Assembly (NCBI RefSeq): GCF_000739615.1 | Contig: NZ_BATP01000045.1 | Coordinates: forward strand, 1 to 64,000 | Length of the DNA: 64,000 nt | Source of the DNA: Haloferula sp. BvORR071 | GTDB lineage: Bacteria; Verrucomicrobiota; Verrucomicrobiia; Verrucomicrobiales; Akkermansiaceae | Direction: 5' to 3' | Shown: positions 33,263 to 41,628 of the stretch, one piece after another | Position numbering within the stretch: position 1 is the stretch's first letter | How the letters are laid out: each line of letters starts with the position of its first letter | The notes under the pieces: generated by a model | Databases searched by the model: none | Told to the model about the DNA's origin: nothing | What the model saw: only the letters and a program-made list of their open reading frames with translations | Translations under genes and position numbers: made by a program

Positions 33263-33351
33263 GGAGGCCCCTGGGGAGCAAAAAATCCGCCCCGCGAGAA
33301 ATAGGTCCCATGGGTCTCATAGGACCTATCCGCCCCACCAGCGGGGCCTCC
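33263..33351. repeat. Nested inverted repeat upstream of nuoA
   Basis: Outer arms GGAGGCCCC (33263-33271) and GGGGCCTCC (33343-33351); inner arms ATAGGTCC (33301-33308) and GGACCTAT (33322-33329), plus TCCGCCCCGCG / TCCGCCCCACC direct words between them. It could fold as one long leader hairpin for nuoA or be a degenerate mobile element. Confidence 0.55.
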
Positions 33352-33361
33352 TACCTGGAAA

Positions 33362-33391
33362 TGAAAAACCCGCACCGGGATCCGGTGCGGG
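33362..33391 (-). terminator. Terminator of the gene at 33445-33753
   Basis: Perfect 10-bp stem CCCGCACCGG/CCGGTGCGGG (33369-33378 and 33382-33391, loop GAT). On the minus strand it is followed by a run of T (plus-strand AAAAA at 33364-33368). Confidence 0.85.
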
Positions 33392-33444
33392 CCTTTCGAA
33401 ATGGGAGGCAAACCGGCACCTGGGTGGTGCCGCCTTGGCATCAA

Positions 33445-33753
33445 TCAATCTTCCTGCTGCTGGGCGAGATATTCGCTCGAGGCTTCGTGGACACGCTTGG
33501 TGCCCTTGTATTCCTTGCCGATCTTTTCGACCAGACCGCGGGTCACCAGGTTCTGAAGTTTCTCGTAGGCGCGCAAGCGAAGCATCTCTTCGCCACCGCT
33601 TACGGCATTGCGGACCTTGAGATTGTCGAACACCCGTTCGAACAGATCATTGAAGCCAAACACCTTGTCTTCCGCGAGGACGTTGCAGAGTTCATCCGTT
33701 ACGTGATCGGGAAGCCGGCGTGAAAACCGGGTGCGTTTCGTGGTGGTTGCCAT
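33445..33753 (-). CDS. Conserved-looking small basic/helical protein, possibly winged helix
   Basis: A 102-aa protein. RTRFSRRLPDHVTDELCNVLAEDKVFGFNDLFERVFDNLKVRNAV is followed by EEMLRLRAYEKLQNLVTRGLVEKIGKEYKGTKRVHEASSEYL. The final part (KLQNLVTRGLVEKIGKEYKGT) is spaced like the recognition helix and wing of a winged-helix protein, but no family is recognised. It is a single gene with a strong terminator and a long AT-rich leader. The ATG at 33753 follows a TATGAT box 12 bases upstream. Confidence 0.75.
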   Translation of the reverse strand: MATTTKRTRFSRRLPDHVTDELCNVLAEDKVFGFNDLFERVFDNLKVRNAVSGGEEMLRLRAYEKLQNLVTRGLVEKIGKEYKGTKRVHEASSEYLAQQQED

Positions 33754-33919
33754 AGCGCGGCAATCATAGCAGCAGAATGCCACTTGCGCGACCCCAAAAA
33801 GGTCGTGCATTGAAAAAAAACCTTAAGGAAACTCAAGTAAAAATTTTTAAATTGATATACAATTCAATGGCGCTGTGTGAGATCCCGCACGTTTCAATCG
33901 CTAAGATGCGTAATTTTGC
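33754..33919 (-). promoter_or_regulatory. AT-rich leader with palindrome upstream of the helical-protein gene
   Basis: This stretch is strikingly AT-rich for the genome (an AAATTTTTAAATTG run near 33841). It contains AATTG-ATATA-CAATT at 33850-33864 and a CGACC/GGTCG hairpin at about 33789-33806. It lies between the start of the 102-aa gene and panD and probably holds that gene's promoter plus an operator-like palindrome. No gene is visible in it. Confidence 0.5.
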
Positions 33920-34267
33920 CTAGCGGCCGTCGCGCAGAATACGATTTTCTTCGTCGAGGACGACCTTCTTGGCAAGCACGGGTGTCTGCGAAATGCCAAA
34001 AGCCATGATCGCGACGCGCTCACCCTTCTTAATGCGGTGGGCGGCTCCGCCATTGATGATGATGTGGCCGGTTCCGGCGGGCCCGGGCTGCACGTAGGTC
34101 TCCAAGCGGTTGCCACTGGTGATGGAGGCCACCAAGACCTTTTCGCCCGGCCAGAGGCCCACGGCGTCCATCAGATCCGTCGGGATCTCGATGCTGCCTT
34201 CGTATTCGACATCCGCAGCGGTGATCATCGCGCGGTGGAGCTTGGACTTGAGGACCTGGTGGAACAT
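33920..34267 (-). CDS. panD: Aspartate 1-decarboxylase (PanD)
   Basis: A 115-aa proenzyme that makes beta-alanine for pantothenate and CoA. MFHQVLKSKLHRAMITAADVEYEGSIEIP carries the self-cleavage site Gly-Ser (residues 24-25; the Ser becomes the pyruvoyl group). NGGAAHRIKKGERVAIMAFG follows, as in all PanD proteins. The upstream start at 34333 is rejected because it adds residues unlike the family. It is transcribed alone; rpmB on the same strand ends 234 bases upstream with its own terminator. Confidence 0.97.
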   Translation of the reverse strand: MFHQVLKSKLHRAMITAADVEYEGSIEIPTDLMDAVGLWPGEKVLVASITSGNRLETYVQPGPAGTGHIIINGGAAHRIKKGERVAIMAFGISQTPVLAKKVVLDEENRILRDGR

Positions 34268-34442
34268 GGCGGGCGGGAAGAAAAAGGGGGAGCGGGGCGG
34301 GGTCAAGCAGGGAGTCCGCGCAGAAGTGAGCACTTGGCACCGGAGTCAGCGCCACTTGGCTCCTCCAAGCGACCGCTCACGGCCTGCTTCTTCAAATGAG
34401 GCGGGCCGCGCAGGGGTGTAGTGAGAGGACTCCCTCTGGGGA
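34268..34442. other. Intergenic stretch between panD and the rpmB terminator
   Basis: No gene seen. It holds a 9-bp inverted repeat AGGGAGTCC (34309-34317) / GGACTCCCT (34427-34435). With the nearby GTCCGCGCAG and GACTCCCTCTGG it may be a decayed copy of the stop-associated palindrome. The panD promoter must lie here. Confidence 0.4.
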
Positions 34443-34475
34443 AAAAAGAACGGCCCGGGGTTTCCCCCGGGCCGT
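34443..34475 (-). terminator. rpmB terminator
   Basis: Perfect 11-bp stem ACGGCCCGGGG / CCCCGGGCCGT (34450-34460, 34465-34475) with a 4-base loop. On the minus strand it is followed by TTCTTTTTTC. Confidence 0.9.
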
Positions 34476-34501
34476 CTGTAACGAAAACTTGGAAAGCTTG
34501 C

Positions 34502-34765
34502 TTAGATCAGGCCAGCTTGCTTGAGCGTCGCGTGAGCGCCGTTCTTGGTGATGGTCTTGATGGCCTTGGCGCTGAGGGTCAGGCGAACCCAGCGGTTCAG
34601 CTCAGGTACCCAGATGCGCTTGGACTGAAGGTTCGGAGCGACCTTGCGCTTCACCACCTTGGTCACGTGGCGACCGATACCGCCCTTTTTCTTGGCGAGA
34701 CCGGAACGGTTGATTTTGCCGCCGGAACGGACTCGGCTTCCTCGGATGCTGCAGACGCGGGCCAT
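34502..34765 (-). CDS. rpmB: 50S ribosomal protein L28
   Basis: An 87-aa basic protein: MARVCSIRGSRVRSGGKINRSG, then GIGRHVTKVVKRKVAPNLQSKRIWVPELNRWVRLTLSAKAIKTITKNGAHATL. This matches L28, including the NLQxKR(I/F)xxPExxRWVxLxxSxKAxKxI core. The zinc-ribbon Cys pairs of the C+ form are absent. The ATG at 34765 replaces a far-upstream start that adds 45 unlike residues. It is a monocistronic gene with a strong terminator. Confidence 0.97.
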   Translation of the reverse strand: MARVCSIRGSRVRSGGKINRSGLAKKKGGIGRHVTKVVKRKVAPNLQSKRIWVPELNRWVRLTLSAKAIKTITKNGAHATLKQAGLI

Positions 34766-34908
34766 GGTGAAAAATTGGAAAAGGTTGCTGACGCGGGGCG
34801 GGGAAGATGGCGGATGGCCGGGGGGCGTCAAGGCAGAATTCAACGAAATGCATTTGCCCTTCGGCCAGATGTTTGACTTTTCTAAAAAATTCGCATACAC
34901 GAAGTGCC

Positions 34909-35673
34909 GTGATCGCCCGCGACCAGCAACAATGGTTCTACGCGACCCCGGATGGCCAGAAGATTGGTCCCGTGGGTTTCGACTACCTGATTGAGCTTTC
35001 CCAGACCGGGAGGCTCGACCCGCGCAATGATCTGGTGTGGAGCACCGCCCTGAATGATTGGGAGCCGGCGGGCGATGTGGAAGGGCTGTTTGAGCGGCGC
35101 GCGCTGAAGCGCGATCTCGACTCCATGGCAGTGACCGACACCATGGCCTCCACCGGCGACTACAATGCTACGCCGATCGTCTCCAAGGCTCACTCCGGGG
35201 GCACCGGACGCTTGGGCTACCTCATGGGCGTGGTGGTGGTGCCAGGCCTGATCCTGTTTGGCTGGAGCTTTGCTGCGACATTCATTGCTCCCTACGCGCC
35301 GGAGGCTGCGAAGCCCTTCATTCCGATGGTTGCCGCCCCCTTGGCCGGCCTGATCGTGCTGGTGAGCACGGTCAAGCGCCTGAAGAACGTGGGGATGAGC
35401 GGCTGGTGGGTGCTCGGCTTCCTGATCCCGCTGCTGAATCTCTGGCTGGGCTTCCGCTGTCTGGCCTGCCCTCCCGGTTACGCCAACGTGAAGAAGCTCG
35501 ACGCGATCGGCATGCTGCTGGCCTTCCTCTACTGGGGCTCTCTGCTCGCGGCTGTCGTGCTTGGTGGGATGGCGCTGGCCGGCTCGCTGGGAGAGCTGAA
35601 GAAATCAGGCATGTTAGAGGACCTGATGCGCCAGTTCAACGCGATGCGCTCGTCGGCCCTTCCGGACCGCTGA
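34909..35673 (+). CDS. GYF_2-domain membrane protein
   Basis: A 254-aa protein from a GTG start. The N-terminal GYF_2 domain (QQWFYATPDGQKIGPVGFDYLIELSQTGRLDPRNDLVWSTALNDWEPAGDVEGLF, about 7-60) normally mediates protein contacts. The rest has about four hydrophobic segments around a DUF805-like VSTVKRLKNVGMSGWWVLGFLIPLLNLWLGFRCLACPPGYANVKKLD. The combination is common in Verrucomicrobia and Planctomycetes; its role is unknown. An in-frame ATG at 34807 would place the start inside the rpmB leader. Confidence 0.85.
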   Translation: MIARDQQQWFYATPDGQKIGPVGFDYLIELSQTGRLDPRNDLVWSTALNDWEPAGDVEGLFERRALKRDLDSMAVTDTMASTGDYNATPIVSKAHSGGTGRLGYLMGVVVVPGLILFGWSFAATFIAPYAPEAAKPFIPMVAAPLAGLIVLVSTVKRLKNVGMSGWWVLGFLIPLLNLWLGFRCLACPPGYANVKKLDAIGMLLAFLYWGSLLAAVVLGGMALAGSLGELKKSGMLEDLMRQFNAMRSSALPDR

Positions 35674-35691
35674 GGCTCCAGAGCTAACAGG

Positions 35692-35724
35692 GCAAAAAAA
35701 CAGGCCCCGCGATTGCCCGCGGGA
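35692..35724. terminator. Bidirectional terminator between GYF_2 and TlpA-like genes
   Basis: CAGGCCCCGCG-ATTGCC-CGCGGGACCTG: 11-bp stem with one mismatch. The AAAAAAA run at its left side gives the T-tract for the minus strand; TTGCTT follows on the plus strand. Confidence 0.7.
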
Positions 35725-35760
35725 CCTGTTGCTTGGAACTGTTAGCGGGCGGAAGGACGC

Positions 35761-36915
35761 TTATTCCTTGCCGGTTTCGACCTTCTTGGCCGGCACCGCG
35801 CCACCGCCGGCTGCTGCGCCTGCAGCGGCCGTGCGGGCTTCCTTCATCCAGTTGTTGAAGTCCTCGTCGCTCGGCATCTCGCCCTTTTCCAAGGCGGCGG
35901 AGAAGCGCTCGAAGGGCAGTACCGGGTAGGTCGGGCTCTTGGCGGCAACCGCGCGTGCGTCTTCGAGTGCCTGCTTGGAGGTGGTCACAGCGGCTTCCTT
36001 CTCGCCGAGCTTCCATTGGAGCTTTGCCAGGGTCGGCATGAGGAAGGGCTGCTTCTGCTGGCCGAGAACGTCGGAAAGCTGGGTTGCCACCGTCTTGCGG
36101 AAGCCGGCCGGGGCATCGTCCTTCAGGGCTGCCGTGGCGGCCTTGCTGACCATGGCCATGGCGACCGGGTTGCCCTGCAGGCTGCCAAGCTGACTCTCAG
36201 CCTTGTCCCACTCACCCTTCGCGAGGTTCAGATCGAGCTCCATCATCGAGGCGTAGGGGCTCTTGGGATCGAGTGCGCCCAGCTCCTCCTTGGCCTTCTC
36301 CATGGCTGCCACGTCCTTGGCTGCGGAAGCCGCTTGGAAGGCTTGGAGAGCAGCACTCATCTTCTGCTGGTTCTCTTGCTTGACCTTGATCTCGTTGAGC
36401 ACCTTCTCCTGGGCGTCGCCACCGGCCAGCAGGCCTTCGATGGTTTCTTCCGTGAGCTGTGCCGGGTGGGTGGTCATGACCACCTTGCCGTCCTTCACGA
36501 TGAAGGCGTGCGGGATGCCCTTCACATCGGCGGGCTTGAGCCACTCGGTTTCAAAGGCACCGCCCTTGCCGGTGTAGGCCACCGGATAGGACATGCCGTC
36601 GCCCTTGTCCTTCAGGAACTTTTCGACCTTGTCCTTGCCGTCTTCCCAGACGTTCACGCCGATGACGTTCAGGCCCTTCTCATGATACTTGTCGTAGAGG
36701 GCATCCACATGGGGGATGGCGGCGATGCAGGGGCCGCACCAGGTGGCCCAGCATTCCAAGACATAGACCTTGCCCGGCTCCCATGCCTTGGGGGCTTCAC
36801 CGCGGACCCACTCGATCTTGCCGAGGGTCTCAGGGGTGACGGTATCGCCCGTCTTCTGTGCGAAGGCGGCGGTGGTGGAGAGAGCGAGGAGGATTGCTGC
36901 GTATGACGTTTTCAC
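35761..36915 (-). CDS. Secreted TlpA-like thioredoxin with C-terminal helical repeats
   Basis: A 384-aa exported protein. The GTG at 36915 begins a signal peptide (KTSYAAILLALSTTAAFAQ). A TlpA/ResA-like thioredoxin domain follows, with the redox motif WATWCGPCIAAIPHVDALYDKYHEKGLNVIGVNVW (about 60-95) and the cis-Pro loop KGIPHAFIV. Residues from about 190 are helical (KMSAALQAFQAASAAKDVAAMEKAKEELGAL), like TPR-type hairpins. It is the third gene of a three-gene operon behind two large secreted solenoid proteins, and may oxidise, reduce or hold them in the periplasm (inference). Confidence 0.87.
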   Translation of the reverse strand: MKTSYAAILLALSTTAAFAQKTGDTVTPETLGKIEWVRGEAPKAWEPGKVYVLECWATWCGPCIAAIPHVDALYDKYHEKGLNVIGVNVWEDGKDKVEKFLKDKGDGMSYPVAYTGKGGAFETEWLKPADVKGIPHAFIVKDGKVVMTTHPAQLTEETIEGLLAGGDAQEKVLNEIKVKQENQQKMSAALQAFQAASAAKDVAAMEKAKEELGALDPKSPYASMMELDLNLAKGEWDKAESQLGSLQGNPVAMAMVSKAATAALKDDAPAGFRKTVATQLSDVLGQQKQPFLMPTLAKLQWKLGEKEAAVTTSKQALEDARAVAAKSPTYPVLPFERFSAALEKGEMPSDEDFNNWMKEARTAAAGAAAGGGAVPAKKVETGKE

Positions 36916-36957
36916 GGCTACAAGCTGCGTCTGCCCGCCCTCCGGGATCAAGGGATT

Positions 36958-38562
36958 TCAGCGCAGGAGTTCCTTCAATTCCTCGGGAATGGTGCCACCG
37001 CGCTGGGCTTGGGCCTCGGCTGTCTTCTTCAGGCCAGCCAGCGCCGCCTCGCGGGGTCCGCCCCATGGCAGGTTGGTGACCCAAGCAATCGCCTTCTGCG
37101 GATTCGATGCATACCAGCGGGTAGCAATCATGCGGGCTCCATCACCGGTGGCCAAGTCGGGCCGGGAGTCAAAAGTCGCGGCAGCATCCGCGGGTGCTTC
37201 CATGGCGAGGTGGTCGAAAGCAATCCTGAGAACCGCAGTCCGGTTGGCAGGGGGTAGGGAACCGATCCAGTCCAAGCCCGCATCGCGGTCTTTCAAGAGG
37301 GTCCGCATGTTGGTGTAGAGGAACTGCACCGGCAGTTGCGGGGAGTCCGGATTGGCGAACCAAGCTCGGAAGGAATCGGGATTCTTGTTCATCCAGATCC
37401 CCGCGATGGTGGATGCCGCGCTCTGGGAATCGTAGTCGCGCGTGGCCCCGCCGCCGGAGTGTTCGAGCCACCAGGTGATCGCCGCTTCGGGCTCCTTGGC
37501 GACCCATTGTTGGACGACCTTGCTGGCGGCAGACGTGCGGCGCTTGCCCTCCGGCAGGGACTCGACCAAGGCGCGTGCGTCCGCGGGATTCGCGGTGAAG
37601 ATGCGACCGATGATGCTACCCGTGGCGTCGTCGAGCGACTTGCCACTGAGATTTTCCGCAGCCCATTTCAGGGCTTTTGCCGGATCATCCTTCGCCATCT
37701 CATCCGCCAGGCGTGGGCCGAACTGCATGCGGAGGGTGAGCGGCGCTTCCTTGAGCAGCCATTCCGTGGCGAGCTGGCGGGCCTCTTTGGGGAGTTCTGC
37801 GCCCCCTCCCGTGAGGAAAGCCACCTTTGAAAGAGCCTCCATGCTGCGCTGGCGCAGCTCGGCAGGCTGGCCCTTGAGGAAGGTGGCGGCTGCGGCCGGA
37901 TCCTTTGCCATCCAGCTTGCCACAAAGCTGCCGAGCAGACGGTCCCGCGAGAGTCCCTCTGGCAGGGCGAGCAGCCGCGCTGCTCCTTGAGCGTCGATCG
38001 CCGGGAAGGAGATCTGGCTGAGCTGGCTGCCTAGCAAATCCATCAGCTGGTCGAGATGCGCGCGCGCCGCGGCGGCCTCCGCTGGATTGTCACTCGCGAC
38101 CTTGCCCAGCACTCCGGCGACCAACTGTCCGGCCTCGAAGGACGGGAGGGTATCGAGCCGTGCCACGGCGGCGGCGGGGTCCTGCTTGAACCACGCGTCA
38201 AAGACGATGCGCCGGGGCTCCAAGAGTTCCCCCCAGTGCCAGCCCTGATCCTGCAGCCACTCCCAAGTCCCGGCCGGATCCTTCTCCGCGGCTTGGGCGA
38301 TCGCTTGGCGGAGTTGATCGGAGTTCAGCTTGCCACTGCGATAGAGGTGCTCCAAGGCGGCAGCGGAGTGGCATTGCTGGCTGGCGAGACGCTGGGTCTG
38401 GCGGGCCAGCCCGCGCAGGTTCTCGCGTTCCTTCGTGGCGACGGCCGCAGTTACTTCCTGAGGGGCAGGGGAGGAAGCGGCGGCGGAGCTTCGCATGATG
38501 CGGAACTGGCGGCCGCCGAAGAAGACCGCGACGCAGCAGAGGAGCGGAAGCAGGTATTTCAT
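36958..38562 (-). CDS. Secreted helical-solenoid protein with W...DP.A repeats, copy 1
   Basis: A 534-aa protein with a signal peptide (YLLPLLCCVAVFFG), then alpha-helical repeats of about 35-45 residues each marked by a DP-A-A/W motif: AAEKDPAGTWEWLQDQGW, FKQDPAAAVARLDTL, MAKDPAAAATFLKGQ, AKDDPAKALKWAAEN, VAKEPEAAITWWLEH, YASNPQKAIAWVTNL. This repeat recurs in the protein encoded six bases upstream and looks like a HEAT/TPR-like solenoid I cannot name. It likely forms a scaffold or binding surface in the periplasm (inference). Confidence 0.82.
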   Translation of the reverse strand: MKYLLPLLCCVAVFFGGRQFRIMRSSAAASSPAPQEVTAAVATKERENLRGLARQTQRLASQQCHSAAALEHLYRSGKLNSDQLRQAIAQAAEKDPAGTWEWLQDQGWHWGELLEPRRIVFDAWFKQDPAAAVARLDTLPSFEAGQLVAGVLGKVASDNPAEAAAARAHLDQLMDLLGSQLSQISFPAIDAQGAARLLALPEGLSRDRLLGSFVASWMAKDPAAAATFLKGQPAELRQRSMEALSKVAFLTGGGAELPKEARQLATEWLLKEAPLTLRMQFGPRLADEMAKDDPAKALKWAAENLSGKSLDDATGSIIGRIFTANPADARALVESLPEGKRRTSAASKVVQQWVAKEPEAAITWWLEHSGGGATRDYDSQSAASTIAGIWMNKNPDSFRAWFANPDSPQLPVQFLYTNMRTLLKDRDAGLDWIGSLPPANRTAVLRIAFDHLAMEAPADAAATFDSRPDLATGDGARMIATRWYASNPQKAIAWVTNLPWGGPREAALAGLKKTAEAQAQRGGTIPEELKELLR

Positions 38563-38568
38563 CTCGAT

Positions 38569-40446
38569 TCAGGAGCCTCCGAGGCAGGCGGACAACTTCT
38601 CTGCCTCCGTGGCGGAGAGCTTGCGGGAGATCTGGTGGTAGGCGTCTTGGGCGGCTTGGGGATCGCGCTTGGCCCACTCCTTGAGTGTGGCGAGCCGTGC
38701 TTCCTGGCGGATCCCGGCATCACCGATCGAGCCGGCCCATTCCCAGGCGATCTCGGCATCGGCCGGGATGAGATTTTTGACGACCGGCAGAGCGGCGGCA
38801 TCGCGCTCCGGCCCGGTGGGTTTGTCCGCTAGCCAGCCGGCGGCCTCGTTCGGCTTCCGGGCGGCCCAAGTCTCGAAGGTCCCGGCGTAGGCGGCGCTTT
38901 TGGCGGCCGGATCGCGCAGGCCATCCGCCCAAGCAAGTGCGGCAGCAGGATCGGACTTGCCCCACTCCTGCGCGGTGATGGTGACCGAGCGGTTCCATTC
39001 CGCGGAAGGCGGCAAGTCCATGAGTGCCGGTGCCAACAGCTCCGGCTGAATCTTCGGTCCACCCCAGCCAGCGGATTCGGTGCCCTGAAGATAGTCGCCA
39101 TAGTGGCCCATGTAGTCGGCGAAGGTCTTGGCCCGGTCCGCGGGCGGAATGTCTGCCAGTGCTTGGCCGAATAGCTCCGGATCGAGATAGCCACCTCCCG
39201 CCCGGCTGAAGCTCCCGGCATAGGTGTCCGCCCGCAGTTCGGGGTCCGGGATGGTGGAGATGAAGGCGAGCGCCGCTTCCGGATCCTTCTTCAGCCAAGC
39301 GCTGGCGATGCTGCCCAAGGCTGCCCCGCGATAGTCGCCCGGAGGCTCCGCTGCGATGGCCTTGGCCGCTCCTGCGAGCTGGTCCGGGGGCAGGGCCCGG
39401 AACACCTCGTTCATGGTGTTCAGAGGCAAGTAGGAGCCCTCGCCCTTCACCGAGTCGATCAGGCGATAGGCATCCAGCGGCTTGAGTTTGCCGCTGGCGA
39501 GGAGGGCAGGAAAGGTCCCACGCACGGCCTCGACCGCGTTGCGGCGGGACAGCGCTTCGACCCCGGGGGCTTCGCGAAGTAGAGCGATGGCGGCGGCCGG
39601 ATCGTCCTTGGCGATCCGCTCGAGGACGGCTTGGCCGACCTTTGATTCGGCCGAGCGGTCGAGGCCCTTGGCGATGCCGAGCTGCTGCCAGACTTCGCGA
39701 GGGCTTTTCTCAGCCCAAGCGTCCAAGGCGGCAGACACGGCGGTCTTGCGGAGACTGTCGGGTTCGAGCTTGGATGCCCATTCGAGCGCAGCCGCCGGAT
39801 CGCGCAATGCCTTCACGTGGGCGATCAGCTCAAACATGCGCGGGGCATAATACTTGCCGTTCGGCGCCTGGCTGAGCTCGGTGGCGATCTCCAGCAGATC
39901 CTTTTCGTAGCGCTCCGCCACGAGCAGCCACGCTGGATTGTTGTCCGGGCTGACGAGCTTCACCTGGCGGAACCACCACATGAAGGTCGGCAGGTCTTCG
40001 TTCAGCAGCTCGTAGGTGATGCCGGAGCGCTGGTTCTCGCCTTCTTTGCCGTCCGGGATGGCTTTCCACGCGGCCTCGGAATCGAGCAGGGCCCATTCGG
40101 TCAGCAGACGCAGGCGAATGAATTCCGTGCCTTCCTTGTTCGCCTCACACCAAGCGAGAGCGCCAGTCGGATCCAGCTCGGCCCAGCGGGCGCAGATAAG
40201 CTTGATGCGCTTTGCTCTTTCCGGGGAGTCGGGCTGGGCGAGCAGGGCCAGTAGCTCCTTTTCCAAGCTCGGAGCGGTGGCCTTGGCGAGTTCCGCGCTC
40301 CATGCCAGCACCTGCGGGTCGGCCGTGGGAGCGACGGCATCTCCCGCTTGGCTGCCGTTCCCCTTCAGCGCGGGTCGCGGGGCGGTCATGTATCCGCACC
40401 AGCAGGAGAGCGGCAGCAGGAGCCAGAGGAAGCGCGGCGGCAACAT
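38569..40446 (-). CDS. Secreted helical-solenoid protein with W...DP.A repeats, copy 2
   Basis: A 625-aa paralogue of the downstream gene, same repeat: WAELDPTGALAWCEANKEG, LRDPAAALEWASKLEPD, IAKDDPAAAIALLREAP, WLKKDPEAALAFISTIPD, WGKSDPAAALAWADGLRD, WAARKPNEAAGWLADKP, WAKRDPQAAQDAYHQIS. The signal peptide is LPPRFLWLLLPLSCWCGY; the ATG at 40446 is chosen because 90 upstream residues are unlike any leader. It leads the three-gene operon. A DUF3267 gene runs divergently from 40554. Confidence 0.82.
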   Translation of the reverse strand: MLPPRFLWLLLPLSCWCGYMTAPRPALKGNGSQAGDAVAPTADPQVLAWSAELAKATAPSLEKELLALLAQPDSPERAKRIKLICARWAELDPTGALAWCEANKEGTEFIRLRLLTEWALLDSEAAWKAIPDGKEGENQRSGITYELLNEDLPTFMWWFRQVKLVSPDNNPAWLLVAERYEKDLLEIATELSQAPNGKYYAPRMFELIAHVKALRDPAAALEWASKLEPDSLRKTAVSAALDAWAEKSPREVWQQLGIAKGLDRSAESKVGQAVLERIAKDDPAAAIALLREAPGVEALSRRNAVEAVRGTFPALLASGKLKPLDAYRLIDSVKGEGSYLPLNTMNEVFRALPPDQLAGAAKAIAAEPPGDYRGAALGSIASAWLKKDPEAALAFISTIPDPELRADTYAGSFSRAGGGYLDPELFGQALADIPPADRAKTFADYMGHYGDYLQGTESAGWGGPKIQPELLAPALMDLPPSAEWNRSVTITAQEWGKSDPAAALAWADGLRDPAAKSAAYAGTFETWAARKPNEAAGWLADKPTGPERDAAALPVVKNLIPADAEIAWEWAGSIGDAGIRQEARLATLKEWAKRDPQAAQDAYHQISRKLSATEAEKLSACLGGS

Positions 40447-40553
40447 CGGCGGGAAGATGGCGGCGGAGAGACGGGAGGGAAACTCCGAAAGTTCGGCAAG
40501 CCGCCAGAATCGCGGATGGCAGGATCCGCGGTTTTCGTGAAGCATTGAAACCC

Positions 40554-41150
40554 ATGCGACTCCACCACGGGGCGATTCCCGAAGACTTCGAGCCGGACGA
40601 GTCCTGGCGGTCGATTCGTGAGCCGGGGCCCTTCGGACTGCAATTGATGGCCCTGCCGGTGGGGATTCTCTGTGCGGCCCTGACTTTGTTCGCGTGGGCA
40701 CAGCTCGGAGCTGCACCGGGGATGCACTTCCGGGGCGTGGGTCTGTGGGGAGAGATCGGACTCGTGATGCTGTCCTTCCCGATCTTGATCGTGGTCCACG
40801 AACTCCTCCATGCCGCGGTCCATCCGGGGTGGGGAAGCGCTCCTGAATCGGTCATCGGCGTCTGGCCGAGCCGCATGATATTCTATGCCCACTATGCCGG
40901 GGCGCTGGCGCGGAACCGCTTTCTGACGGTGTTCGCGATGCCTTTTCTGGTGATTACGGTTCTGCCGCTTGCCTTGGCCGCCAGCGGGATACTGCCCTCC
41001 GGGATGCGTCCGGCGGCGGCATGGTTCTCGGCGTGGAATGCCTTCTTTGCCTGCGGTGATTGCGTCGGCTTCGCTCTGATCCTGTTACAAGTGCCGCGCG
41101 AGGCACTGGTCCGGAACAAGGGGTGGCGCAGCTACTGGAAGCCGCGATGA
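40554..41150 (+). CDS. DUF3267 zincin-like membrane protein
   Basis: A 198-aa protein with four hydrophobic segments and a HExxH motif in the membrane: FPILIVVHELLHAAVHPGWG (about 74-93). This is the putative zincin peptidase signature of DUF3267. Other family features are GVWPSRMIFYAHYAGALARNRFL and ALILLQVPREALVRNKGW. Whether it is an active site-2-type protease is unproven. The ATG at 40554 lies in the short divergent spacer with the solenoid operon; the DoxX gene is convergent at its end. Confidence 0.8.
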   Translation: MRLHHGAIPEDFEPDESWRSIREPGPFGLQLMALPVGILCAALTLFAWAQLGAAPGMHFRGVGLWGEIGLVMLSFPILIVVHELLHAAVHPGWGSAPESVIGVWPSRMIFYAHYAGALARNRFLTVFAMPFLVITVLPLALAASGILPSGMRPAAAWFSAWNAFFACGDCVGFALILLQVPREALVRNKGWRSYWKPR

Positions 41151-41154
41151 GCCG

Positions 41155-41562
41155 TCAGCCGCGGTCGATCCCGTATTTCCCGGTGCCAGCGCGGACAATC
41201 GTGAGGAAGCCGGCGAGATAGATGTAGGCCAGTTCGCCATTCGGCGGATCGCCGAGGCTCATGTGATGGTATTGGACGAAGGCGACGCCCATGGTGATGG
41301 CGAGCAGCAACGCCGCCAGCCGCCCCATGAGGCCGAGGGCCAGGCAAAGCCCGCAGCCGACCTCGACAAAGACCGCCAGGAAGAGGGTTCCCTTGCGGCC
41401 GATGCCGATCGGATCACCGAAATTGTAGTCGTGATTCAGGACCTTCTGGAGCTTCGGGAGGCCATGAAGAACGAAAATGGAAAGGCCGAGCCAGACGCGC
41501 AGGAGGAAGAGCGCGAAGCCGGGATTGGCAGGGAGGAATTTGAGCTGGAGGAAGGACTTCAT
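41155..41562 (-). CDS. DoxX family membrane protein
   Basis: A 135-aa protein with four transmembrane segments. LRVWLGLSIFVLHGLPKLQKVLNH opens the fold and LFLAVFVEVGCGLCLALGLMGRLAALLLAITMGVAF follows, as in DoxX/DoxD proteins. Members are linked to thiosulfate or redox stress handling; the substrate here is unknown. Start ATG 41562 is chosen over 41586. A word-repeat stretch lies just upstream, and the ABC exporter gene follows it. Confidence 0.85.
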   Translation of the reverse strand: MKSFLQLKFLPANPGFALFLLRVWLGLSIFVLHGLPKLQKVLNHDYNFGDPIGIGRKGTLFLAVFVEVGCGLCLALGLMGRLAALLLAITMGVAFVQYHHMSLGDPPNGELAYIYLAGFLTIVRAGTGKYGIDRG

Positions 41563-41576
41563 TGAGAAAGAGCAGA

Positions 41577-41608
41577 CACCGAACATCGAACATCGAACGT
41601 CGAATGAC
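41577..41608. repeat. CATCGAA word repeat
   Basis: Tandem words CCGAACATCGAACATCGAA then CGTCGAATGACAG between DoxX and the ABC exporter. It belongs to the same word family as the blocks at 51088-51219. Confidence 0.65.
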
Positions 41609-41628
41609 AGGCAAGGACGCGGGCGCGC

